Assembly: GCA_029940175.1 (NCBI GenBank)
Contig: JAOZRM010000119.1
Span: forward strand, 2,029 to 9,603
Origin: Candidatus Sabulitectum sp.
GTDB taxonomy: Bacteria; Fermentibacterota; Fermentibacteria; Fermentibacterales; JCC-6
Length of the DNA: 7,575 nt
Direction of reading: 5' to 3'
Position numbers and translations under genes: made by a program. The notes below the pieces were generated by a model. It was not told where the DNA came from. It did not search any database and saw nothing but the letters and a program-made list of their open reading frames with translations. Positions 1 through 6,987 of the stretch are shown piece by piece; position 1 is the first letter of the stretch; each line of letters opens with the position of its first letter.

Positions 1-618
1 TCTATTTCCAAGGATATTCTTATGATGACCAGAGTTGAGAAGCCAATACTGCTAAGAAATCTGTTTATGCTTGCTTGTGAATACCCGTGCAGGATACTGA
101 GCTATACGAAGATGCTGGGTCAGCTACAAGATACGGGAAACACAACAACTCTTGCTCACTATCTGGATCTGCTTCAGGGAGCTGGACTTATTGTCGGATT
201 GAAAAAGTATTGCGGGAGTGTGGTTAGAAAAAGAGGATCAAGTCCAAAATTGCTACCGATGAATACCGCTTTGATCAGTGCGGTGCAAGGAATTAACATG
301 AAAACACTGAAAGAGAATCCACAAATTAGAGGCTGGTTTGTTGAGGCGGCAGTAGGAGCATATATCTATGGTAAAATCAGCGGCAATCCGGAAGAAAAGC
401 TGAGTTACTGGAATATCGGAGATAGTGAAGTTGATTTTGTTTACAGAAGAGGAAATGCTGTTACAGGTCTGGAGGTGTTCTCCGGAACGCGGGGACACAC
501 CCGCAGGGGCATGGAACTGTTTAAGCGAAAGTTTCCTTCATCGACAACTATTCTCATTGGGGGGGAGGGTCTACCTGTGGAGAAGGCTCTTTCAATGGAT
601 CCAGCCGAATTGATTTAA
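1..618 (+). CDS. AAA family ATPase / DUF4143 domain protein, C-terminal part (5' end outside window)
   Basis: The reading frame is open from base 1 (ISKDIL before the first Met at base 22), so this is the tail of a longer gene and not a gene starting at base 22. Full members of this family have an N-terminal P-loop AAA ATPase domain, which here would lie left of the window. The visible 205 codons hold a winged-helix-like stretch (LSYTKMLGQLQD, GNTTTLAHYLDLLQGAGLI), then the charged RGSSPKL segment, then the DUF4143 core: FVEAAVGAYIY, YWNIGDSEVDFVYRRG and GLEVFSG. This core resembles a PD-(D/E)xK nuclease fold, with Asp at 433-435 and Glu at 472-474. The usual Lys of ExK is Phe here (478-480), so nuclease activity is doubtful. 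These cytoplasmic ATPases are abundant in archaea and FCB bacteria and their cellular role is mostly unknown. The stop is TAA at 616-618. Family assignment is confident; function is not. Confidence 0.88.
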   Translation, partial: SISKDILMMTRVEKPILLRNLFMLACEYPCRILSYTKMLGQLQDTGNTTTLAHYLDLLQGAGLIVGLKKYCGSVVRKRGSSPKLLPMNTALISAVQGINMKTLKENPQIRGWFVEAAVGAYIYGKISGNPEEKLSYWNIGDSEVDFVYRRGNAVTGLEVFSGTRGHTRRGMELFKRKFPSSTTILIGGEGLPVEKALSMDPAELI

Positions 619-671
619 GTATCTAATCCCATGTAGAATTATTTTTTCCTGCAGACAGTGAGTTTTTTATG
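619..671. other. Short convergent intergenic spacer
   Basis: Fifty-three bases lie between the stop codons of the DUF4143 gene and the C25 gene. There are two runs of six T (642-647 and 663-668), but only weak stems before them (TAAT/ATTA at 624-627 and 638-641). No convincing rho-independent terminator can be called on either strand. Confidence 0.5.
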
Positions 672-3600
672 CTACTCATTGAGGATTATGACTTTCCTGG
701 TCACTTCGAAATCGAGTCCTTCAACACATACGGTGTACATTCCTGCGGGGAGCCTGTGGTTCGGGCTGAGGAGAATATCTGTAGAGCCAGATTGAAGTTC
801 CTCTGTGTTCTGATCCAGTACAACTCTGCCGTCTATGGAGAACACTCGAATATGTAATCCCTGTGGTAGTGCTGAGAGCAGATTGAGTGTTAATTCAATA
901 CTTCCCGCTGGAGACGGTATCAGAATGGATGAAGTATGTCCGGGGAGCAGTGTCTCTTCTGCTGAAGCCGTATTGTTGGTTTCATCTGTCTCAATGTATT
1001 CATTGTAGGGATCAACGATCACGGTAACAGTACCAGTTGCCCTGGATGTCATCGGGATTTCCACAGCGTGGGTTCCGTCCAGCAAATCGATCATTGTGGA
1101 GCCCAGTAAGTTTCCACTGCAGAATGCAGCAATTTCTACAGATCTCTGCCGATTCAGTGGTGCAGATATTGGTATATCTGATTCAATCCTGGAGGACACT
1201 GCGGGGGTATTCTCATTGTGATGAACCCTTGTACTGACTGTGTTGTCAGTGAGTTCGATTCTTTGTGATTCTGATACAGCAGGTATCGGATTCTCTTCAG
1301 TATCATTTGCGCCGGTTATCTCTATTTCACTGAGAATAGAAAAACTGGAGCTGTTTCGCGTGTTCCGTGTTGAATATGAAGAATTATCTGAAATACGGAG
1401 GTCGAAACCACTATTCCCATTCCTGTTTCCTGCGTTATAGAAACCGTTACGATGGGGGTTGTCCTGGTACATGTGCCAGCCTTCACTGGTGTAACTGCCG
1501 TCCTGCCAGTCATAAAGAGAGGCATGTCCGGAGTAGTCTATGTATAGGATCTCGGCACTACCATCACCGTTAAGATTACAGATTGCCGGAGCACTCCAGG
1601 CTGCGTCACGGGTCCAGCCGGGAAAGGTTTCTATCATTGCTGAACCATTCTGGAGGTCATGACCACAGAGCATTGAGGCAAATCCTGAAAATACTGTCAT
1701 TTCTCCTGATCCCGCAGTGGATGTAAGACCAATCACCGGTTGTGATTTGATATCTGATCCACCATTTCCCATAATGGGATTGTATCTGATAGAATCACTC
1801 ATGAATTCCTGGGTGCCGTCAGCAAGATCCCAGGCAAAAATATAGCCCTCTGAATCGTATTTACCGCCATTAAGAGAGTAAACAACTTCAAGATCTGAGT
1901 CACCGTCCAGATCACCGATTGCCGGACCCGGCATGTTGCCGAATGCGTCACTGCCGGTGAGCCAGTCTGTCTGCCAGAGAAAGGAAACATCAACGGAATA
2001 CCCAGACTCAAGGGTGTATGCGAAAACTTTTTTAACTAAACCGCTCGTTGCATCGATCTTTGCTGCACCGGTTATGTAGTAAATTCCGTTCTGCTCAGCA
2101 GCAGCAAAAGTACCGAATGTTCGTGCATATTCACCTTCGGTGTCCAGTTCAGGCAGACCGTGTGCGGAGATGGTCAATCCACCATCATTTTGAAAATCGA
2201 TGATCTTCAGGGCAGTTCCTGTTCCACCAGTACCATAGACAGTTAAGATAAGCTCTTCAACACCATCTTCATCGAAATCAACAGCATTGGGGGAGTTGTA
2301 AAATCCACCGATTGCGGGGATTGGAAAATTACTGTCGAAGTTGACCCAGCTCTGACTTCCAGAGTCATATCGCCAGACATAAAGATGTGGAATTCCACCA
2401 TTGTTACCTTTTGTTCGAAGGGCGATTTCAAGAGGAGTGCTGCTATCTGCCTGTAAAAGAACCGGGGTTCCAGCAATATTGGGCGAGGCTAACTCTTCAT
2501 TAACCTGAGAGGTTGCAATTTCAGTTGCAGCCCATCCCAGACCGGAATCATCGTATAGTAGGATAGCAACTTGCTCCTGGTCAACGACTTCAATTTTCCT
2601 CTGGCAGGCAACAACTATTTCCAGCTGAGAATCACCATCAACATCGCCAACAGCGCATCCAAGAAATCTGTCGAAGTCGAAACCAACAGGAGGGTAAATC
2701 GCCTCATAGCTGCCGTTTCTCTCCATGATGTACACCACGCCGAAAGAAGAGGCGACTATAATTTCGTCTATACCATCCTGGTCCATGTCTGCAATTACCG
2801 GTCCGCTGCCAGGTGATCCCTCCAGTTGAACAGGCCATCCATCAACGGTGGGGCAGGTTGTGAAGTTTGAGATGGAAGACCTCCTGCTTTCCCTTCCGAT
2901 GGAATCAACGGCTGTTACTTCAATTGTGTATGCTTCTCCAGGTAGAAGATCGGTTACACTGATTTGATCAACTGGTACCGGTAAAGGGTAAACTCTGTAG
3001 TTGTCAACACCATTATCGCAGTAGATATAGAATCCTTCTGCTTCAAGACTGCCGTTGTGTTCCCACTTAATGCTGATGAAATCCCTGCCAACTTCAGTGG
3101 TCTCCATGAATATAGGATTAGCGATGGTCTGGTTTTGGAGTTCATCGATCAACTCAACACTCATCTGACGCGTGGGAAAATCACCGCCCTCACTGCTTAC
3201 TGAAATATCAAACCGGCAATTCCGGAATCCAGGCAGCAACCAGTTTGATTTCCTGGTTGCAGGAGTGACAGTGAGATTTATCACTCCACTTAACTCTGCA
3301 GTCTCATTGGACTCAAGAGCTGGATATGTTAGAATGTTAGCTTCAAATGGTTCATCAGGGAAAATACTGCTAATTGTGATTGTTAAATCGGAAGCTTCTC
3401 CCTGACCGATATTTGCCAGGAGCATACTGCTGAGTTCAATCTCTGCGGTTAGACCAGTAGAGTTGTCTGCTGTTGGAGTCACAAGGGGCATTGCGTACAT
3501 TTCTGAGTAAACAGTGAGAAAAAGAGGTGATTCCCATTCAAGGATTCCGAAAGTACTGTTGTATGAGAAAAGAACGCTGAATTCTACTACAGAGTAGTTT

Positions 3601-6035
3601 GCAACATTCGGGTTCAACACAATGGTAAAATGGTCTGATGACTCCTCGGTCTGCTCAGGGGCCATTCCCGGGAAATCAACCTGATCATCAACAATCAGTT
3701 CAACGTGTTCTTCTCCGGAAACAAGAGTCAGTTCTGCCGTGATATCCCATGCAGAATCGCCGCCACTGTTTTTTGCCGTGAGGTAGATATCAACTTCTTC
3801 ACCGGGATTAGCTGTCCCGTCTCCCTGTGCATCTGCAGTGAAGCCCTCAAGATATATGATGGGGATACTGGCTGGAAGAATTTCCAGTTCAACTTGATCC
3901 GGGATGTAACTGGCCACTGTTGTCTCAACCTGATTCAGTTGTGTGCGGCGCTTAACAGCAGTAATCACAACTTCCTGACCACCGCTGCCATCAGCAACAC
4001 ATACATCCTGAAATGTAACCTGACCCATGGAATTTGTTTCCAGTAATGAGAACAGTTCATCCTTTTTCCAGAGGCAAACTGTTGCGTTCTCCACAGGATC
4101 ACTTCCGTCAGTAACAGTTACCGATACATCCGATGGTATTCCCTCTTGCAATGTTACTCGAGGCAGTGAGATAGACAACTGTTCAGGATCATCCCGCCAA
4201 ACGTACATCAGAGGAGAACCAAGAAGGTTCATGTGTATGAACGAGAGATCGGTGAGGTTCTTTGAAGATCTGTTAGCTTCACCAAGATAGCTTAGAGGCC
4301 AGTGAAGGGATTGGAATGCAAACTGGTCACCAATCCATCCCGTGTTGAAAAGGGCATCGAACAAAGCATAAGCAGTGATCTTCTGGGAATGCAGACCACC
4401 TCTGGAATTTGCAATAACAGCCACCATGCCAGTATTACTGGTGGTTAGCAGCCCTGCTTCGGAAAAGGAGAATGCACCATCAAAATGGCCAGTGTCGCAT
4501 CCCAATGTCCAGAGGATTGAAGGTCTGTTGGTATTTCCCATGGTTGAGAAATCAGAGTCCCACATGTACTGTCCGAGAGTTCCCTTGCCTGCAGTAGCAA
4601 GCTTATGTATTTCAGAATGGTCAGCATGAATGATGAATCCGTATCCCTGGTCGAACTGGTTAACGGCTGTATTACGGCAGAGGCCCTCACCTGGAAGTGA
4701 GTGTGGGTAGTACAACTCAGTGGGATAATCGAGGTACTCAGGGATTGCAGCAGACTTCATCAGTTGAGTTACCAGATCTATCATGTCGTCAGCGCCTGTT
4801 CCTGATGGATTATTGGAACCTAACAGAAGAACTTTCCTGGCAAAATCACCTGGGTAAACTTCGGGTTGCTCGTAGATCTTTAGTTTTGTAAACATCAGAT
4901 CTATGTCATCACTTGTGTTTACGGGCCATCTGCCGATACAAAGGTCCAGGTAATTTGTGGATGATTCTGCAAACCATTCAGAGCCATTGAACGACCAGTT
5001 GCCGTCTATGTCCGCATAGTAGTCGTCTGAAGGTAGCTGGTAGGTTGGGAATGGTCTTGGAATATAGTCCCAGCCGTTGCATTCCCTCACAGGCACAACT
5101 TCATCGTCTCCACCAAGTAGAACTGCCTGAATACCCCATTCGATATGAGCATCACGGATGAAATTGCGAATTTTCTCTGGTAGATCAGTTCCGCTGTAGA
5201 ACTGGTTTATCCATTCAGAGGTTCGCACAACAGTGACGATCCCCTGTTGTGTCCGATATTCAGCAACTTGCTCAAAATCACCTGCAAGTTCTTCACTGGT
5301 GATTATTACCATGTCTACTCCATCTCCTTCTGACGAAGGAGACTGTGTGACTGCGAGACTGGTTGTTCTATTACTGAAGGAAATGGACACCGGTTGCTGA
5401 TAACCAGTAATGTTAACGGGATTGGAGACCAGGCTGACTATACCCCGTTCTCTCATGGCTGCACTCCACTCCGTCTCTCGATTCGGTATGATCTGTTCAG
5501 ATTCCGAAGGTGCGGTTCGCACATCGAGAGTTAGAGAAGTAAGAATGTATAGAGCACTGTCAGCAGGCAGAAATTTTATCGCTGTACCGGTGAGAGTAGC
5601 AACTGAATAGCCCATGGCTGAGCCCTGTCGCGAAACTTCCACCGGTTGCAGTGGAAATGCTGAACAGGAGTTGTAAACTTCTAAATCAGGAGAAGTAAAA
5701 GAAGTATCTGAGAGTAATCCTGATTGAGCAGGATACAGGTAGTACTTTCCGGGAATTAACTCCCATGTGGATGACAGAACTTCAATTGAATCAATTCTAG
5801 TGTCAGGTGGCAAAAGGAATGTTGAAGAAACCCGGGGAAGAGAAGGGAGACCGGCAAATTCAATCCCGTCAGAGGGAAGGGAAAATCCTTCCAGTGAGAT
5901 CTTGTGGTACTCAGCTCCACCTACCGATATTGTGTCTACTGAAAGATCGCCGGGAGTAGAAGCACAGGTAAATGCAATGTCAGATGAAGCGAAACTTGTG
6001 GCAATCAATAGGAGTGACGCAATATACGAAAGCAT
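672..6035 (-). CDS. Secreted multidomain C25 (gingipain-type) cysteine peptidase with FG-GAP propeller and C-terminal sorting domain
   Basis: A 1787-residue exported protein, predicted to cleave proteins outside the cell or at its surface. Domains in order: hydrophobic signal peptide (1-16, likely cut after SFA); C25-type propeptide (about 30-175, with GLPSLPRVSSTFLLPPD); C25 catalytic domain (about 238-612); Ig-like domains (about 616-960); fibronectin type III (about 974-1060); FG-GAP/VCBS propeller (about 1064-1530); Asn/Ser-rich linker (1535-1590); CARDB-like domain (about 1590-1692, ending ETDETNNTA); sorting domain (about 1700-1787). The catalytic dyad appears as His473 in ADHSE and Cys513 in LGCDTGHFD, the same order as in gingipains. 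Five Asp-rich calcium-type loops mark propeller blades, for example DMDQDGIDE (1083-1091) and DLDGDSDLE (1375-1383). The ending RLPAGMYTV...TRKVIIL resembles type IX secretion type A sorting domains, though FlgD-like Ig domains look similar. The start is fixed by an in-frame TAA two codons upstream and a good ribosome site. Substrate specificity is unknown. Confidence 0.93.
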   Translation of the reverse strand: MLSYIASLLLIATSFASSDIAFTCASTPGDLSVDTISVGGAEYHKISLEGFSLPSDGIEFAGLPSLPRVSSTFLLPPDTRIDSIEVLSSTWELIPGKYYLYPAQSGLLSDTSFTSPDLEVYNSCSAFPLQPVEVSRQGSAMGYSVATLTGTAIKFLPADSALYILTSLTLDVRTAPSESEQIIPNRETEWSAAMRERGIVSLVSNPVNITGYQQPVSISFSNRTTSLAVTQSPSSEGDGVDMVIITSEELAGDFEQVAEYRTQQGIVTVVRTSEWINQFYSGTDLPEKIRNFIRDAHIEWGIQAVLLGGDDEVVPVRECNGWDYIPRPFPTYQLPSDDYYADIDGNWSFNGSEWFAESSTNYLDLCIGRWPVNTSDDIDLMFTKLKIYEQPEVYPGDFARKVLLLGSNNPSGTGADDMIDLVTQLMKSAAIPEYLDYPTELYYPHSLPGEGLCRNTAVNQFDQGYGFIIHADHSEIHKLATAGKGTLGQYMWDSDFSTMGNTNRPSILWTLGCDTGHFDGAFSFSEAGLLTTSNTGMVAVIANSRGGLHSQKITAYALFDALFNTGWIGDQFAFQSLHWPLSYLGEANRSSKNLTDLSFIHMNLLGSPLMYVWRDDPEQLSISLPRVTLQEGIPSDVSVTVTDGSDPVENATVCLWKKDELFSLLETNSMGQVTFQDVCVADGSGGQEVVITAVKRRTQLNQVETTVASYIPDQVELEILPASIPIIYLEGFTADAQGDGTANPGEEVDIYLTAKNSGGDSAWDITAELTLVSGEEHVELIVDDQVDFPGMAPEQTEESSDHFTIVLNPNVANYSVVEFSVLFSYNSTFGILEWESPLFLTVYSEMYAMPLVTPTADNSTGLTAEIELSSMLLANIGQGEASDLTITISSIFPDEPFEANILTYPALESNETAELSGVINLTVTPATRKSNWLLPGFRNCRFDISVSSEGGDFPTRQMSVELIDELQNQTIANPIFMETTEVGRDFISIKWEHNGSLEAEGFYIYCDNGVDNYRVYPLPVPVDQISVTDLLPGEAYTIEVTAVDSIGRESRRSSISNFTTCPTVDGWPVQLEGSPGSGPVIADMDQDGIDEIIVASSFGVVYIMERNGSYEAIYPPVGFDFDRFLGCAVGDVDGDSQLEIVVACQRKIEVVDQEQVAILLYDDSGLGWAATEIATSQVNEELASPNIAGTPVLLQADSSTPLEIALRTKGNNGGIPHLYVWRYDSGSQSWVNFDSNFPIPAIGGFYNSPNAVDFDEDGVEELILTVYGTGGTGTALKIIDFQNDGGLTISAHGLPELDTEGEYARTFGTFAAAEQNGIYYITGAAKIDATSGLVKKVFAYTLESGYSVDVSFLWQTDWLTGSDAFGNMPGPAIGDLDGDSDLEVVYSLNGGKYDSEGYIFAWDLADGTQEFMSDSIRYNPIMGNGGSDIKSQPVIGLTSTAGSGEMTVFSGFASMLCGHDLQNGSAMIETFPGWTRDAAWSAPAICNLNGDGSAEILYIDYSGHASLYDWQDGSYTSEGWHMYQDNPHRNGFYNAGNRNGNSGFDLRISDNSSYSTRNTRNSSSFSILSEIEITGANDTEENPIPAVSESQRIELTDNTVSTRVHHNENTPAVSSRIESDIPISAPLNRQRSVEIAAFCSGNLLGSTMIDLLDGTHAVEIPMTSRATGTVTVIVDPYNEYIETDETNNTASAEETLLPGHTSSILIPSPAGSIELTLNLLSALPQGLHIRVFSIDGRVVLDQNTEELQSGSTDILLSPNHRLPAGMYTVCVEGLDFEVTRKVIILNE

Positions 6036-6041
6036 GGTTTA

Positions 6042-6047
6042 CCTTTC
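6042..6047 (-). promoter_or_regulatory. Ribosome binding site of the C25 peptidase gene
   Basis: Read on the minus strand this is GAAAGG, six bases before the ATG at 6035-6033. Together with the in-frame stop TAA at 6041-6039 it fixes the start codon. The protein therefore truly begins MLSYIASLLL, with no basic residue ahead of the hydrophobic core. Confidence 0.7.
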
Positions 6048-6059
6048 TCTGTACCTGAC

Positions 6060-6072
6060 CAAAGATATTCTA
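6060..6072 (-). promoter_or_regulatory. Candidate promoter -10/-7 element for the C25 peptidase gene
   Basis: On the minus strand the sequence contains TAGAAT (6072-6067), a fair match to a sigma-70 -10 box, overlapping TATCTTTG (6067-6060), an exact match to the TAnnTTTG -7 element described for Bacteroidetes. No convincing -35 or -33 partner sits at the expected spacing; TTGTAT lies 19 bases before TAGAAT. The upstream sequence (about 6074-6105) is strongly A/T-rich. Position, about 25-35 bases before the start codon, is plausible, but this is a short-motif match only. Confidence 0.3.
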
Positions 6073-6107
6073 CAAATCAAAAAGAATAAATATACAATCT
6101 ATTGAAC

Positions 6108-6123
6108 TTCCTGTGATCAGGAA
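6108..6123. repeat. Perfect inverted repeat, possible operator
   Basis: TTCCTGTGATCAGGAA has six-base arms (TTCCTG/CAGGAA) around a four-base centre, TGAT. It lies about 40 bases upstream of the candidate -10 element of the C25 gene. It could bind a dimeric regulator or form a small hairpin. It has no T tract on either side that would make it a terminator. The symmetry is seen directly; the function is inferred. Confidence 0.4.
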
Positions 6124-6140
6124 TATCTCATTATACTGAC

Positions 6141-6177
6141 CCAGTGCCCATCTCTATCTTTTTTTGGAGAACACTGG
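6141..6177. repeat. Inverted repeat CCAGTG/CACTGG with inner TCTC/GAGA pairing
   Basis: CCAGTG at 6141-6146 is the reverse complement of CACTGG at 6172-6177. Inside, TCTC at 6151-6154 can pair with GAGA at 6167-6170, leaving a loop that contains the seven-T run. A further copy of ACACTGG occurs at 6246-6252, the same strand as 6171-6177. The stems are short, so this may be chance or part of a leader RNA of the channel gene. Confidence 0.3.
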
Positions 6178-6218
6178 AAGATACACAATGATAATGAAAA
6201 GGTTCACCCCCCCCCTCT

Positions 6219-6232
6219 AATCTCCAGAGATT
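6219..6232. repeat. Perfect small hairpin just after the poly-C tract
   Basis: AATCTCCAGAGATT is fully self-complementary apart from its centre, giving a five-base stem with a four-base loop. It starts four bases after the run of nine C. The TCTCCA within it is also the reverse complement of TGGAGA at 6165-6170, so alternative pairings are possible. Confidence 0.3.
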
Positions 6233-6275
6233 CCATCTCTCCTAGACACTGGTATTCTCTCCATGCATAGTTTGG

Positions 6276-6306
6276 TTGATTCAGTTAGTTTTGCTCTGAC
6301 TATTTT
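6276..6306 (+). promoter_or_regulatory. Weak candidate promoter for the channel/lipoprotein unit
   Basis: TTGATT (6276-6281) and TATTTT (6301-6306) are separated by 19 bases and end 24 bases before the start codon. Both are partial matches to sigma-70 boxes and the spacing is longer than ideal. TATTTTCG also resembles the Bacteroidetes -7 element TAnnTTTG at seven of eight positions. This is the best candidate I can see close to the gene, but the support is weak. Confidence 0.22.
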
Positions 6307-6320
6307 CGTGGACACAGAGA

Positions 6321-6324
6321 GAGG
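6321..6324 (+). promoter_or_regulatory. Ribosome binding site of the TMEM175-like gene
   Basis: GAGG, within a purine-rich run (GAGAGAGGAAG), lies six bases before the ATG at 6331. This supports that start over the later in-frame ATG codons inside the first transmembrane segment. Confidence 0.65.
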
Positions 6325-6330
6325 AAGCAG

Positions 6331-6987
6331 ATGAGAAATGGTTTGTCAGGTGACCGGAGAAGTCAATTCTCTCTCCATCGTCTGGAGGGATTGACTGACG
6401 GGATTTATGCAATAGCAATGACACTTCTTGTACTCAGTCTGCCCCTGCCTGAAGTTGGAGGGATCAGTTCAGAGGGTGACATAACAAATCACTTCAAGGA
6501 GTACATTGATCTTTTTGGAAGTTATGCTCTGAGTTTTCTTCTTCTTGGTAATTTCTGGATTATTCAGTTGAAGGTATTCAAGTACATCAAAGCCAGCTGT
6601 ATACCGCATCTATGGGCAAACCTCGGGGGTTTGCTTGTTGTGTGTCTTATACCATTCACATCTTCACTCATGGGCTATCATAATCATACCTTTGCGGCAA
6701 ATCTGTTTTTCCATATGAATATTCTTCTTATCTCACTTTTCTTTCTTCTTCAGTGCAAAGTTCTTTTAATGAACCCTGAGACCATAGCGGATAACTATGA
6801 CAAAGCCGCACTTCGAAGAGTTATAAAGATCAACATGATTCTTCCTCTTGTATCTATCTCCGGTGTGGTGATATCCTTCTTCTCACCAACCTGGAGTACT
6901 TTTCCTTACATTGTTGTACCGTTCGTAACTATTCAACTGAGGAACCATATCCCGCTTCAATCAAAGGAAAGTAATGACGATTTGTAA
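6331..6987 (+). CDS. TMEM175/DUF1211 family potassium-channel-like membrane protein
   Basis: A 218-residue inner-membrane protein of the usual bacterial length for this family (one set of six helices), predicted to act as a potassium-permeable channel. The hallmark first helix is clear: R17, then LTDGIYAIAMTLLVLSL (21-37). Further family features are NFWIIQLKVFKYI (74-86) and NLGGLLVVCLIPFTSSL (97-113), matching the conserved N...PFxT region. Approximate helices are 22-39, 62-82, 96-116, 122-142, 164-184 and 188-203. The family signature RxxxFSD reads RLEGLTD here, so Phe and Ser are replaced by Leu and Thr while Arg and Asp are kept. The WxxHH found after the second helix of many relatives reads WIIQL. 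The stop TAA lies inside the next gene, overlapping it by 14 bases, so the two are probably co-transcribed. Family membership is firm; channel activity is inferred. Confidence 0.87.
   Translation: MRNGLSGDRRSQFSLHRLEGLTDGIYAIAMTLLVLSLPLPEVGGISSEGDITNHFKEYIDLFGSYALSFLLLGNFWIIQLKVFKYIKASCIPHLWANLGGLLVVCLIPFTSSLMGYHNHTFAANLFFHMNILLISLFFLLQCKVLLMNPETIADNYDKAALRRVIKINMILPLVSISGVVISFFSPTWSTFPYIVVPFVTIQLRNHIPLQSKESNDDL
6963..6968 (+). promoter_or_regulatory. Ribosome binding site of the lipoprotein gene, inside the channel gene
   Basis: AAAGGA lies five bases before the ATG at 6974-6976 and within the last codons of the channel gene. It decides the start of the downstream gene and supports translational coupling. 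Confidence 0.65.

Larger units (their letters stand above)
6036..6330. other. Divergent intergenic region between the C25 peptidase and the channel-like gene
   Basis: These 295 bases separate two genes transcribed away from each other, so promoters for both must lie here. The left part, up to about 6105, is A/T-rich. The rest holds a run of seven T (6159-6165), a run of nine C (6207-6215) and several short inverted repeats, listed separately. I see no credible protein-coding gene, tRNA or recognised riboswitch. No intrinsic terminator is evident: the T run has no strong stem directly before it. Confidence 0.75.

Noticed and set aside
559..565. Run of seven G in the DUF4143 gene as a possible frameshift or phase-variation site
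   Set aside because: The frame reads through it as IGGEG, which fits the family and continues to a normal end, so nothing appears broken.
619..671. Bidirectional terminator between the convergent genes
   Set aside because: T runs are present but the stems before them have only three or four base pairs.
1240..5610. Many frames of 60-113 codons opposite to or within the protease gene, such as 3705-4046 on the plus strand
   Set aside because: They lack ribosome sites and recognisable motifs and overlap a continuous 1787-codon gene with clear domains; they are shadows of it.
5767..6105. A 112-codon plus-strand frame reaching into the intergenic region
   Set aside because: It covers the protease signal peptide and propeptide in antisense, and its translation has no recognisable domain.
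6188..6220. Ten-codon mini-ORF called as a gene
   Set aside because: It is too short and has no composition or homology clue; it is kept only as part of the poly-C observation.
6036..6330. CRISPR array, attachment site or mobile-element end in the repeat-rich spacer
   Set aside because: The repeats are six or seven bases and irregularly spaced; there is no integrase, transposase or cas gene nearby.
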